From the NCBI GenBank assembly GCA_016291375.1, contig JAEEXE010000020.1, forward strand, positions 1-52,852: 52,852 nucleotides of DNA, written 5' to 3'. The position numbers and the translations under genes were made by a program. The notes beneath the pieces were generated by a model. It was not told the DNA's origin. It saw only the letters and a program-made list of their open reading frames with translations, and ran no database searches. Shown here in pieces: positions 1-8,534 of this stretch (position 1 is its first letter; the number at the start of each line of letters is the position of its first letter). Source of the DNA: Butyrivibrio sp. (GTDB taxonomy: Bacteria; Bacillota; Clostridia; Lachnospirales; Lachnospiraceae).

Positions 1-303
1 GACAGGATCGTACAGTTCGTTCGTGGAATGAATGCCTCCAAAGACAGCAACATAGAGACTTTGTACAAGCTCAATGATGAGAGAGTTGAGGCTCTTGAGT
101 TTATTGTCAGAAGCGGAAGCCCCGTTATCGGTGTGCCGCTTTCACAGCTCAATCTCAAAAAGGGAATCCTTATCGCGTGCATCAATCACTATGGTGAGAT
201 CATATCTCCCTCAGGCGACAGCGTGATAAGAGACAGAGATTCCGTAATTGTTGTTACAACGCTTACAGGATTAAAAGACATAAGCGATATACTGGAGAAA
301 TAA
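1..303 (+). CDS. trkA: TrkA family potassium uptake regulator, C-terminal part (5' end outside window)
   Basis: The reading frame is open from the first base of the window, so only the last 100 residues are seen. They match the TrkA C-terminal (RCK_C) regulatory domain, with a conserved pattern of the type 'GSPVIGVPLSQLNL' followed by 'ILIACINHYGEIISPSGDSVI' and a terminal 'DSVIVVTT' strand. TrkA is the cytosolic nucleotide-binding subunit that gates the TrkH potassium channel. The stop codon is two bases before the trkH start, which is the usual trkAH arrangement and supports translational coupling. Whether it is a single-domain or two-domain TrkA cannot be told from the part seen. Confidence 0.9.
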   Translation, partial: DRIVQFVRGMNASKDSNIETLYKLNDERVEALEFIVRSGSPVIGVPLSQLNLKKGILIACINHYGEIISPSGDSVIRDRDSVIVVTTLTGLKDISDILEK

Positions 304-305
304 TA

Positions 306-1751
306 ATGAACTATTCGATGATAAGATATGTTCTTTTCAGATTGCTGAGAATAGTGGGACTGTTGTTCATTCTTCCACTACTTGTGGCAATCATTTACAG
401 GGAGTATGACAGCGCCGGAGTATTTTTTGTTCTGGCAGCCGTATCACTTCTGTTTGGATATATCGGATCTCGCAAGAGACCAAAGAATACAGTCATATAT
501 GCAAAAGAAGGCTTTTCCATTACTGCGGTAGCTTGGATCGTCATGAGCCTTATGGGAGCACTTCCCTTTGTTATTACAGGAACTATTCCCAATTATATAG
601 ATGCTCTTTTTGAGACGATATCAGGCTTTACCACCACCGGAGGCAGTATCCTTACAACTCTTGATGGAATAGAGTACAGCGTTCAGTTCTGGAGGACTTT
701 CACACACTGGATCGGTGGTATGGGAGTGCTTGTATTCCTGCTTGCGGTTGTTCCACTTGCTGATGGATACAGCATGCATCTTATGAGGGCAGAGAGCCCG
801 GGGCCGGTAGTAGGTAAGATTGTTCCTAAGGTAAAAGATACAGCTAAGATTCTTTATCTGATCTATCTTGGTATAACACTTGCAGAGATTATCTGTCTTA
901 TTATCTCAGGACTTCCTGTTTATGACGCTATTACAATTTCTTTTTCAACGGTTGGAACCGGTGGATTTGCGGTTAACAACGCGGGAATCGGCGGATATTC
1001 CACTGTGAGCCAGGCAGTCATCATAGTATTCATGGCACTTTGCGGAGTGAACTTTACCGTATACTATTTCCTGCTTCACAGAAAACCTAAGGAAGCTTTT
1101 GCTATAGAAGAGGTTAAGTACTATTTTGCTGTTATGCTTATTGCGGCGGGACTTATCTCTATAAACATATATAGAGCGGGAGTTTTGGACAGCGTACATA
1201 TGTCATTTCACCACTCCCTGTTTGCTGTTGTTTCCGTTATGACCACTACGGGATTTGGAACTTTGGACTTTGATAAATGGCCAATGTTCTCCAAGATGAT
1301 ACTGTGCATTCTTTCCCTTGTGGGAGCCTGCGCGGGATCTACAGGTGGCGGATTTAAGTTTTCAAGAGCTCTCATTACAGTAAGGAATGTCAGAAATGAA
1401 CTTAATTTCCTGGTTCATCCCAAGGCTATCAAGAGAGTGTACATGGACGGACATACTGTTGAAGGAACTACAGTTAAGTCCGTGTCAGCATATCTTGGAC
1501 TTTATGTACTGACGTTTATCTTCTCAACCATAGTGGTTGCACTTGATAATTTTGATTTTCAGACTACAGTAACTTCAGTTGCTGCTACTTTGAATAATAT
1601 AGGACCCGGTCTTGGCATGGTCGGACCGATGGGTAATTATTCACAGTTTTCCGTTTTATCAAAAATTGTGCTAATGTTTGATATGTTGGCCGGCAGACTT
1701 GAGCTTTTGCCTATATTTATAGTAATTAAGCTTAAGACATGGAAAAGATAA
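306..1751 (+). CDS. trkH: TrkH family potassium uptake protein
   Basis: Integral membrane potassium-translocating subunit of 481 residues, the usual TrkH/KtrB length. Four pore-loop repeats are visible, each with a glycine filter segment: 'SGFTTTGGS', 'STVGTGGF', 'MTTTGFGT' and 'NNIGPGLG'. Hydrophobic segments lie before and after each loop, as expected for the M1-P-M2 fold repeated four times. The last residues (FIVIKLKTWKR) form the short cytosolic end. It starts two bases after trkA and is presumably co-transcribed and translationally coupled with it. An AT-rich stretch with short A and T runs follows the stop, but I do not see a clear terminator. Confidence 0.95.
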   Translation: MNYSMIRYVLFRLLRIVGLLFILPLLVAIIYREYDSAGVFFVLAAVSLLFGYIGSRKRPKNTVIYAKEGFSITAVAWIVMSLMGALPFVITGTIPNYIDALFETISGFTTTGGSILTTLDGIEYSVQFWRTFTHWIGGMGVLVFLLAVVPLADGYSMHLMRAESPGPVVGKIVPKVKDTAKILYLIYLGITLAEIICLIISGLPVYDAITISFSTVGTGGFAVNNAGIGGYSTVSQAVIIVFMALCGVNFTVYYFLLHRKPKEAFAIEEVKYYFAVMLIAAGLISINIYRAGVLDSVHMSFHHSLFAVVSVMTTTGFGTLDFDKWPMFSKMILCILSLVGACAGSTGGGFKFSRALITVRNVRNELNFLVHPKAIKRVYMDGHTVEGTTVKSVSAYLGLYVLTFIFSTIVVALDNFDFQTTVTSVAATLNNIGPGLGMVGPMGNYSQFSVLSKIVLMFDMLAGRLELLPIFIVIKLKTWKR

Positions 1752-1838
1752 AACAGAACACAATCTAAAAAAAGTACATCTTTTTTTAAAAAAATGTATT
1801 GTTAAATGTGTCCAAAGTGTGATAAACTTCAGATTGAT

Positions 1839-1867
1839 TTGTGAAGTATTTATAAAAAAAGTATAAA
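1839..1867 (+). promoter_or_regulatory. Putative sigma-A promoter
   Basis: TTGTGA at 1839-1844, a 17-base spacer and TATAAA at 1862-1867 lie in the gap after trkH, about 30 bases before the next start codon. Spacing and sequence fit a housekeeping promoter; the region is AT-rich, so chance matches are possible. Confidence 0.4.
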
Positions 1868-1895
1868 CTCGACTAAAATTGAATATGAGGTGACT

Positions 1896-2471
1896 ATGAT
1901 TAAATTAAAGGGAATAGTTGTTACTGTTCTGGTCGTAGCACTGATAGCAATTGGAAGTTTTGTTGGATCTCTTGTTTATGCCATCAGAGTTGATGACGGC
2001 GGAGCTAATGGTAAGAAGGAGATTTATCATTCTGCAGAAGAGGCTCTTTTGAGCTTTATGGGAGAAGACGAAAGTTCTGCCAATGGAAAGACGAGCAATC
2101 AAGGTGCTGCTAACAGTAGACTGACACAGAGAGTAACAGTTAGATCTGAGGAAGAGGTTCTTCCTTACAGCGGAACTGTAACCAAATTGCAGGATGCTTC
2201 TTATCCCGGCACATATGAGATAAAATTTAGTACTAACGCTATTTTGGCAAGTGCAGCTTCAGTTGAAGTGCAGATGGATGTCAAGGAGGGCGATGAGGTT
2301 TATATCCTTACGGGCAACAAGGATTCAGGTTATACTGAATATGATGTTGTCACGGTTGATACAGGTAATGTGGTTAGATTCAATACGAACATGCTACAGA
2401 ACTACACTCTGTCAACAACGGATATTTCATCTGCTCAGAAGGCTATGGCAGATATTATAGATCAGTCATAA
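1896..2471 (+). CDS. Membrane-anchored or secreted protein of unknown function
   Basis: I do not recognise this 191-residue protein. The N-terminus has one hydrophobic segment (about residues 3-27, with LVVALIAIGSFVG) that could be a signal anchor; there is no lipobox. The rest is hydrophilic, with a Ser/Asn/Gly-rich stretch near residues 45-75 and then a small domain with alternating polar strands, all presumably outside the membrane. I prefer the ATG at 1896 over the GTG two codons upstream because a GAGG sequence sits five bases before it. Its 3' end overlaps the convergent traX gene by six bases: TCATAA holds both stop codons. Confidence 0.6.
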   Translation: MIKLKGIVVTVLVVALIAIGSFVGSLVYAIRVDDGGANGKKEIYHSAEEALLSFMGEDESSANGKTSNQGAANSRLTQRVTVRSEEEVLPYSGTVTKLQDASYPGTYEIKFSTNAILASAASVEVQMDVKEGDEVYILTGNKDSGYTEYDVVTVDTGNVVRFNTNMLQNYTLSTTDISSAQKAMADIIDQS

Positions 2472-3242
2472 GTTTTGGGATAATTTATCGATCAGATATA
2501 ATTGAATACCGTACAATAGTAGAAGATGCGCGGGGTAAAAGATATAGAACAGATATTTCAATCTGCCTAGTTTTTTACCTCGCTTTCTGTTGTATAAATA
2601 CATGAGCAGAAAGGCGGGGAAAGAGAGTATTCCGTTTTCTCCCAGAAGAAATATAAGATAACCTATAACAAGATTGTAGGGGGTATAGAATCTGAACAGA
2701 TAGAATACAGCAATGAGCGCGACACCGCGATAGCTGTAATCAAGGTTAAAATAATATGCAATGAGAGCTCCGATAACAGTTATGCATCCGCTTAAAAGCG
2801 GCGCTATGATGAAGTGGAGCTCTTTTTTGACCGCATAGTTGTTTATAAATTCTATGGCTGAGATTACAAGAAGACCTATAAAGAGTGTGAAGAAGACATT
2901 ATTACTTAGGTGATTTATACCGCCCGACATTGAATAGTCGTAGGGAAGCTCTGAGATGATTCCGAAGATCAGGAGGCTAAGAGCGTATTTTACTCTGCTG
3001 TGAGTGTGGATAAAACCTTCAACCAACAGGAAACAGAAGATGGGAAATGCACTTCTTCCTATTGCTCTTATGATCCTGTAGATTGCGTTAAGCTGCCCAA
3101 ATGACATATTAATAGGCAGAATACCGGCATCTGTAAGAGGATAGATGACAGCAGCGCCTATGTGATCTATAAGCATGATGATACATGCGATGATCTTAAG
3201 TGCGTTGCCGTTTAGTCTTGGTAATTCTGCCTTGTGGTTCAT
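2466..3242 (-). CDS. TraX family membrane protein
   Basis: Polytopic membrane protein of 258 residues. The opening 'LPRLNGNALKIIACIIMLIDHIGAA' pattern, the 'RIIRAIGRSAFPIFCFLLVEGF' helix and the 'ELPYDYSM' loop are typical of the TraX family, named after the F-plasmid pilin acetylase but present in many Firmicute chromosomes with no conjugation genes nearby, as here. It probably has seven or eight membrane helices and resembles acyltransferase-3 proteins; the substrate is unknown. It lies 15 bases downstream of thyA on the same strand and is the last gene of a leftward group (beta-CASP protein, thyA, traX). Confidence 0.85.
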   Translation of the reverse strand: MNHKAELPRLNGNALKIIACIIMLIDHIGAAVIYPLTDAGILPINMSFGQLNAIYRIIRAIGRSAFPIFCFLLVEGFIHTHSRVKYALSLLIFGIISELPYDYSMSGGINHLSNNVFFTLFIGLLVISAIEFINNYAVKKELHFIIAPLLSGCITVIGALIAYYFNLDYSYRGVALIAVFYLFRFYTPYNLVIGYLIFLLGENGILSFPAFLLMYLYNRKRGKKLGRLKYLFYIFYPAHLLLLYGIQLYLIDKLSQNL

Positions 3243-3257
3243 ATGTAGTACTCCTGT

Positions 3258-4109
3258 TTAAATAGCGATTGGAATATCCTTGAGCTGTTCCCCGGCAACC
3301 TCATAACCTTCAAGTGATACATCGTCTCTTGTGAACTTGTAGAAGTCCTTGACGTCAGGATTGAGGCTGAACTTAGGCGCAGGAAGAGGTTTCCTTTGAA
3401 TCAGCTCCTTGATAAGCGGAACATGTCTGTCGTAGATATGGGCATCAGCAATCACATGCACAAGCTCACCTACATTCATGTCACAGACCTGTGCCAACAT
3501 GTGTACCAGTACTGCGTACTGAACAACGTTCCAGTTGTTGGCTGCAAGAACGTCTTGAGAACGCTGGTTGAGCACTGCGTTTAATGTGAGCTTGTCCTCA
3601 CCCTTTTTCTGGGTAACATTGTATGTCACGCTGTAAGCGCAAGGGTACAGATTCATTTCGTGAAGGTCTGAAAAGACGTAGGTGTTGGTCATGATACGTC
3701 TGCTGAAAGGATTGTTCTTAAGATCATAGATAACTCTATCCATCTGATCGAACTCGCCCTCTTTATAAATGCTCTTCTGACCGATCTGATATCCATAGGC
3801 CTTTCCTATTGAGCCTGTTTCATCAGCCCACTCATCCCAGATGTGAGAGTGCAGATCGTGGATGTTGTTACTCTTTTGCTGATAGATCCAGAGAATCTCA
3901 TCCGTTGCGCTCTTAAGAGCTGTCTTTCTAAGAGTCATAATGGGGAACTCTTTGGAAAGGTCGTATCTGTTTACAACACCGAATTTCTTGATGGTGTAAG
4001 CACTTGTTCCGTCAGGCCAGTGAGGTCTGACTTTCTCTCCTTCAGTTGATGTGCCGTTCTCCAAGATGTCTTTGCACATGGAGATAAAAATTTCATCAGC
4101 TTTTCCCAT
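3258..4109 (-). CDS. thyA: Thymidylate synthase
   Basis: Cytosolic enzyme that methylates dUMP to dTMP using methylene-tetrahydrofolate and yields dihydrofolate. At 283 residues it has the ThyA length and the conserved blocks: 'ELLW'-like EILWIYQQKSN, HIWDEW, 'GKAYGYQIG', 'NNPFSRR', the catalytic cysteine Cys157 in YPCAYS, 'NQRSQDV', 'NNWNVVQYAVL' and the C-terminal YEVAGEQ region. The catalytic motif is PCA rather than the E. coli-type PCH; this and the KSN and HIWDxW blocks resemble the Bacillus subtilis/phage phi3T ThyA branch. Dihydrofolate reductase, which recycles the product, is encoded about 3 kb away on the other strand. It sits between the beta-CASP gene (15-base gap) and traX. Confidence 0.95.
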   Translation of the reverse strand: MGKADEIFISMCKDILENGTSTEGEKVRPHWPDGTSAYTIKKFGVVNRYDLSKEFPIMTLRKTALKSATDEILWIYQQKSNNIHDLHSHIWDEWADETGSIGKAYGYQIGQKSIYKEGEFDQMDRVIYDLKNNPFSRRIMTNTYVFSDLHEMNLYPCAYSVTYNVTQKKGEDKLTLNAVLNQRSQDVLAANNWNVVQYAVLVHMLAQVCDMNVGELVHVIADAHIYDRHVPLIKELIQRKPLPAPKFSLNPDVKDFYKFTRDDVSLEGYEVAGEQLKDIPIAI

Positions 4110-4124
4110 AATAGTTCTCCTCCT

Positions 4125-5729
4125 TTATCGCATCCATTTATCGCAAAGAGAATTGATCTGATCTGCGAACTTGGCTTTGTCTTTGTTGGTCATTCCTTCG
4201 CTCTTGGCTATGATGCCCATAAGTCTTGCACCGGCGGCCTTGAGCCTTGAATATACATCGGAAATAAGAGTAGATTCTTTTTTCTTGATAGGAATCGGAA
4301 CCCCTTCTTTGATGAAGGTTCCCGAGATAAGGTCAAATTCTGTGCCGCTATACGGAGCGTAAGTATCGTATCCGTATTCCTCTCTAAGACACTGGGCAAA
4401 AGAGGTACATACGCTGTCTTCACCATGTACGATAAATACCTTCTTGGGACGCTGCTTGGTAAAGCCCTGTATCCACTCAATGAGTCCGTTTTTGTCAGCA
4501 TGTCCCGAAAGACCTTCGAGCTTGCATATTTCGGCGTTGACAGAAATGGTCTCGCCAAAGAGCTTAACTTCATCTGCGCCGTCTATAATAGCTCTTCCCG
4601 TGGTGCCTATTGACTGATAACCCACAAAGAGAATAGTACTCTCTTCACGCCATAGATTGTGCTTTAAGTGGTGCCTGATCCTGCCCGCTTCGCACATACC
4701 GGATGCCGAGATGATGACCTTGGGTTCAGGATCTTCGTTGATGGCACGGGATTCATCCGTTGTAATGGAGAGAATAAGTTCTCTGAAAGTGATGGGATTA
4801 ATGTGCCTTTTAACAAGTTCTATTGCTTCTTCATCATAACATTCAAGCTGATTCTGACTGAAGATCTCAGTAGCTTCAACAGCCAGCGGACTGTCTACAT
4901 ATACAGGGAAATGAGGATTGGTTTTTACCAGTCCGTCTTTTTTGATCTTGCGTATGAAATACAGCATCTCCTGTGTACGTCCAACTGCAAAGGAGGGGAT
5001 AACAACATTGCCGCCTCTTGCGAAAGTTCGATCCAGGATCTCTGCGAGATTTTTGACATAATCCGGCTTATCTTCCGAATGAAGCCTGTCGCCGTAGGTT
5101 GATTCCATAACTACATAGTCGGCGTCTTCGGTGGTCTGAGGATTCCTTATAAGAGGTTGGTCCTTGTTGCCGATATCGCCGGAAAATACGATCTTCTTTG
5201 TGACGTTTTTTTCTGTGAGCCAGACTTCTATGCTGGCAGAGCCAAGGAGATGTCCGATGTCGGTAAAACGGATCTTAACACCTTCACAAACGTCAATCTC
5301 CTGACCATATTTGCAAGGAACGATCATCTTGATGGTCTTCTCTGCATCTTCCATGGTATAGGATGGCTCCATCTGTTCGATGTCCTTGTTTCTCTTGGCC
5401 TTCCTGTTGCGCCACTCAGCTTCCTGCATCTGAATGTGAGCACAGTCTCTGAGCATGATGTTGCACAGATCGGCTGTGGCTTCTGTAGTAAATATTTTGC
5501 CTCTGAATCCTTTGGCATATAGAAGAGGAAGATTGCCCGAGTGATCTACGTGGGCATGTGTGAGAAAGACATAGTCAATCTCCGGAGCTGAAATCGGGAG
5601 AGGAACATTTTCGAAATAATCCTTGCCCTGTTCCATTCCATAATCGATAAGAATGTTTTTGTCACAGGCTGCAATATAGTGACAACTGCCTGTAACTTCG
5701 TGGTCTGCGCCAATAAAAGTCAGTTTCAT
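4125..5729 (-). CDS. MBL-fold beta-CASP hydrolase with RNA-specificity domain
   Basis: Predicted zinc-dependent nuclease of the CPSF73-like bacterial family (534 residues). The metallo-beta-lactamase half has the metal ligands in HAHVDHSG (His58, His60, Asp62, His63), GHLLGSAS and FSGDIG. The beta-CASP half has VMESTYGDR, the PSFAVGRTQEML helix, ISASGMCEAGR and the GLSGHADKNGL and VFIVHGE motifs (A, B and C of the family). It is not RNase J, which has a different C-terminal domain. It is the first gene of the leftward group with thyA and traX. The start is supported by its conserved N-terminal strand MKLTFIGADHEVTGS. Confidence 0.9.
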   Translation of the reverse strand: MKLTFIGADHEVTGSCHYIAACDKNILIDYGMEQGKDYFENVPLPISAPEIDYVFLTHAHVDHSGNLPLLYAKGFRGKIFTTEATADLCNIMLRDCAHIQMQEAEWRNRKAKRNKDIEQMEPSYTMEDAEKTIKMIVPCKYGQEIDVCEGVKIRFTDIGHLLGSASIEVWLTEKNVTKKIVFSGDIGNKDQPLIRNPQTTEDADYVVMESTYGDRLHSEDKPDYVKNLAEILDRTFARGGNVVIPSFAVGRTQEMLYFIRKIKKDGLVKTNPHFPVYVDSPLAVEATEIFSQNQLECYDEEAIELVKRHINPITFRELILSITTDESRAINEDPEPKVIISASGMCEAGRIRHHLKHNLWREESTILFVGYQSIGTTGRAIIDGADEVKLFGETISVNAEICKLEGLSGHADKNGLIEWIQGFTKQRPKKVFIVHGEDSVCTSFAQCLREEYGYDTYAPYSGTEFDLISGTFIKEGVPIPIKKKESTLISDVYSRLKAAGARLMGIIAKSEGMTNKDKAKFADQINSLCDKWMR

Positions 5730-5852
5730 GTAATCACCCCTAGTCTGAATACCTTAAACTCTTTTTAGCATATCACAATTTCTATGTGGAAAAAATAGGG
5801 CATATTTGGTAGAATGGTTACAATTACTTAGAAAATAAGGAGATTAAATAAA

Positions 5853-6989
5853 ATGCTTTTAAGAAAAATTGGAAAGAGAATGGCTATCATGATGGCATGT
5901 GTGCTTGCATTTGGTGCGCTCACAGCATGTGGTGGTGGAAAAGGAGATGAGTCCGGCACGGGGGCTTCTTTTGAGCCTATTACAAGTGAAAGCGATTCAT
6001 CAACAGATAGTACAACACAGGAGTCTGCAGAGGAAGAGACATCTGCAGAGGTTCCTGAGGGAATGTACTTAAGTGAGATAACAGGTGAACCTATCAGTGA
6101 AGAGATCAAGGATCAGCGTCCTATCGCAGTAATGGTGGACAACGAGAAGATGGCTCTTCCTCATTACGGAACAGCTGATGCTGATGTTGTTTACGAGATG
6201 ATGAACAGCACCAAGAATGATCGTATCACAAGACTTATGCTTATCTATAAGGATTGGGGTAAGATTGAGCAGGTGGGAAGTATCAGAAGTACACGTCCTA
6301 CAAACATCCTGCTTATGGCTGAGTGGAATGCAGTACTTTGCCACGATGGTGGTCCTTTTTACATTCAGCCGTACTTCGAGAATGCTTGGGCTCCTCACTT
6401 CTCAGGAACATTTTCACGTGTTAACAATGGTAAGAAGAGAGAATTTACAGAGTATATCGTAAGCGGAGATCTTGATAAGAATTTCAAGAATGCGGGATAT
6501 TCAACAACTTACAACGAGCATGCCAACGAGGGAGATCACTTCAACTTCACAACTTATGGCAAAGAGATCAAGCTTGATGAGAAATACTCAAGATCATACC
6601 CCGCCAAGAATATTTCACTTCCTTTCAAGCACAACGGTTCTCAGCTCAAGTACAATGATGAGACCAAAGAGTACGAGTACTATGAGTATAACGCTCGTCA
6701 CGAGGATGCTGAGACAGATGCACCTATCTCAGTTAAGAATGTAATCCTTCAGGATGTAACATTCAGCCAGCTTGATGAAAATGGTTATCTTATCTACAAC
6801 TGCATCGGTAGTGGTAACGGATGGTATATTACCAATGGTGTTGCTAAGGATATCACATGGTCCAAGACCAGTGAGACTGATGTAACAAGATTCTACGATG
6901 AGAACGGCGAAGAGCTCGAGATCAACACAGGTAAGACTTACATCGGACTTATTCCTGATGATACTTGGAGCAATGTTATCTTCGAGTGA
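5853..6989 (+). CDS. DUF3048 domain-containing lipoprotein (YerB-like)
   Basis: Predicted lipoprotein of 378 residues. A basic, hydrophobic signal ends in the lipobox LTAC with Cys26, followed by a Ser/Thr/Glu-rich linker to about residue 70. The remainder matches DUF3048, with an opening 'RPIAVMVDNE' block and the 'GSIRSTRP' segment near residues 140-150, the most conserved part of the family, and a C-terminal half with 'NVILQDV' and 'GNGWYITNG' patterns. Bacillus YerB belongs here; the family function is unknown. A good ribosome binding site (AAGGAG) precedes the ATG. It is divergently oriented from the beta-CASP gene. Confidence 0.9.
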   Translation: MLLRKIGKRMAIMMACVLAFGALTACGGGKGDESGTGASFEPITSESDSSTDSTTQESAEEETSAEVPEGMYLSEITGEPISEEIKDQRPIAVMVDNEKMALPHYGTADADVVYEMMNSTKNDRITRLMLIYKDWGKIEQVGSIRSTRPTNILLMAEWNAVLCHDGGPFYIQPYFENAWAPHFSGTFSRVNNGKKREFTEYIVSGDLDKNFKNAGYSTTYNEHANEGDHFNFTTYGKEIKLDEKYSRSYPAKNISLPFKHNGSQLKYNDETKEYEYYEYNARHEDAETDAPISVKNVILQDVTFSQLDENGYLIYNCIGSGNGWYITNGVAKDITWSKTSETDVTRFYDENGEELEINTGKTYIGLIPDDTWSNVIFE

Positions 6990-7010
6990 TCGGATAAGGA
7001 AAAGCAATCC

Positions 7011-7039
7011 GTGTCATTACAATAATTTACATGTATAAT
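7011..7039 (+). promoter_or_regulatory. Putative promoter for folA
   Basis: GTGTCA at 7011-7016, a 17-base spacer and a consensus TATAAT at 7034-7039. It lies upstream of the hairpin at 7042-7083, so a transcript from here would carry that hairpin in its leader. Confidence 0.4.
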
Positions 7040-7041
7040 AT

Positions 7042-7084
7042 AAGGTGTCACTGTCCCAAACTGAGACAGTGCGCCTTTTATTTT
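7042..7084 (+). terminator. Rho-independent terminator (possibly an attenuator in the folA leader)
   Basis: Hairpin of the form AAGGTGTCACTGTC / GACAGTGCGCCTT, with a CCAAACTGA loop, followed by TTTTATTTTTC. It ends the DUF3048 transcript. A promoter-like sequence just upstream means it may also act on transcription into folA. Confidence 0.7.
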
Positions 7085-7112
7085 TCGGTTAAGGAGAAGA
7101 GAGGAGAATATT

Positions 7113-7604
7113 ATGAAAGCAATCGTTGCGGTGGACAGCAATTGGGCAATAGGTAATAAAGGACAGCTCCTTGTGAGCATTCCTGCAGATCAGAAGGATA
7201 ACTTCAGACGCAGAACATCAGGCAATACGATAGTATACGGCAGAAAGACTTTGGAGACTTTTCCTCAGAAGATCGTTCTTCCAAACAGGAGAAATATCAT
7301 TCTTTCAACAAGACCTGATTATACAGTTAAGAATGCTGAAGTTGCTCATAACAGAGATGAGCTTATGGACCTTATTAAGAACGAGAATTCCGATGACGTT
7401 TATATCATAGGTGGAGAGACTGTATATAAACAGTTCATTGATGATTGTGATACTGCCATCGTTACTTTTATCGACAAGGTATACGAGGCAGATGCTTATT
7501 TTCCCAATCTTGACAAGGATCCCAACTGGGAGCTTGTTGAGGAGAGCGATGAGCAGGTTTACTTTGATATAACATACACATACAGGATTTATAAGAGAAG
7601 ATAA
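7113..7604 (+). CDS. folA: Dihydrofolate reductase
   Basis: Reduces dihydrofolate to tetrahydrofolate with NADPH in the cytosol. The 163-residue length is standard. Recognisable parts are the N-terminal strand and Met20-type loop (VDSNWAIGNKGQLL), the acidic folate-binding region 'IPADQKDNF', the NADPH-binding 'VYGRKTLETFP' and 'ILSTRPDY' segments, the 'VYIIGGETVYKQF' glycine pair and a C-terminal 'TYRIYKRR' strand. A strong ribosome binding site (GGAGAAGAGAGGAG region) lies before the ATG. It is followed 13 bases later by a lipid-kinase-like gene. It complements thyA on the opposite strand. Confidence 0.93.
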   Translation: MKAIVAVDSNWAIGNKGQLLVSIPADQKDNFRRRTSGNTIVYGRKTLETFPQKIVLPNRRNIILSTRPDYTVKNAEVAHNRDELMDLIKNENSDDVYIIGGETVYKQFIDDCDTAIVTFIDKVYEADAYFPNLDKDPNWELVEESDEQVYFDITYTYRIYKRR

Positions 7605-7617
7605 TAAGAGGAGCCTT

Positions 7618-8523
7618 ATGGGAAAGAGAGCGCTTATACTTATAAACAAAACAGCGGGAACAGGAAGAGCGGGTAACAATACACTGGCCATAGCAACAGG
7701 TCTTGCCCAGAGGGGGTATGAACCTATTGTATATCCCATTATTCCCGGATCGGGGCTGACTTCGGAGACCATAATAGGACAGTATGACGGATTGGTTGAT
7801 CTGTTAGTCTGCAGCGGCGGAGACGGTACTTTGAATCACGTTGTGGGCGCTGTTATGGGTATGAATAACAAGCCTGTTATCTCATATATTCCTGCGGGAA
7901 GTACCAACGATTTTGCAAAAGGTTTGGGGATTCCTTCCGGGAACGCAGCAGCCCTCAGTGTGGCTTTGGATGGAGAAGCTTTTTACTACGACATTGGCAA
8001 GATGAATGACAGGTACTTCAACTACGTGGCGGCATTCGGAGCTTTTTCCAAGGTTAGCTATGCTACAGATCAGGAGCTGAAAAATATTCTGGGCTACGCG
8101 GCGTATGTTATAAGCGCAATTTCCGAGCTTCCGCAGAGTATCGGTAACAGTACTCATATGAAAATAGATGCTGATGGGGAATTATTTGAAGATGATTATG
8201 TATTTGGCGCAGTGTGCAACTGCGGTTCCATCGGCGGTATGAATATTTTCGGAAAGACAGACGTTAAGCTTGATGATGCGGAGATGGAGCTGTTGCTCAT
8301 ACATGCACCCAAGAATATTGTTGAGTTTAATGAGATTCTGGGAGCTCTTGCCACCAATATAGAATCCAGCAGATTCATCACCGTTAAGCAGGTCAAAAAA
8401 GTGAGCTTTTGTTCCGAGACGGAATGTGAATGGACCGTTGACGGGGAATTTGGCGGAGCAGCCAAACAGACCAATATAAACGTTCTGAACAGGGCGATAA
8501 CCATTAGGGTTAAAAAGAAATAA
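7618..8523 (+). CDS. Diacylglycerol/lipid kinase family protein (YegS/BmrU-like)
   Basis: 301-residue protein of the diacylglycerol kinase catalytic family. The nucleotide-binding motif 'CSGGDGTLNHVVGAV' (about residues 63-77) and the following 'IPAGSTNDFAKGL' block are diagnostic; 'INKTAGTG' at the start is the first conserved strand. The C-terminal half is the beta-rich domain of the YegS fold with 'TVDGEFGG' near its end. Members phosphorylate diacylglycerol or other lipids at the inner membrane face; the substrate here is unproven. It is spaced 13 bases after folA, and the next gene begins 11 bases after its stop, suggesting one transcript. Confidence 0.9.
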   Translation: MGKRALILINKTAGTGRAGNNTLAIATGLAQRGYEPIVYPIIPGSGLTSETIIGQYDGLVDLLVCSGGDGTLNHVVGAVMGMNNKPVISYIPAGSTNDFAKGLGIPSGNAAALSVALDGEAFYYDIGKMNDRYFNYVAAFGAFSKVSYATDQELKNILGYAAYVISAISELPQSIGNSTHMKIDADGELFEDDYVFGAVCNCGSIGGMNIFGKTDVKLDDAEMELLLIHAPKNIVEFNEILGALATNIESSRFITVKQVKKVSFCSETECEWTVDGEFGGAAKQTNINVLNRAITIRVKKK

Positions 8524-8534
8524 CGAGATAAGCA

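Noticed and set aside
4668..5102. 144-codon open frame on the plus strand
   Set aside because: Antisense to the beta-CASP gene, with no ribosome binding site or family resemblance.
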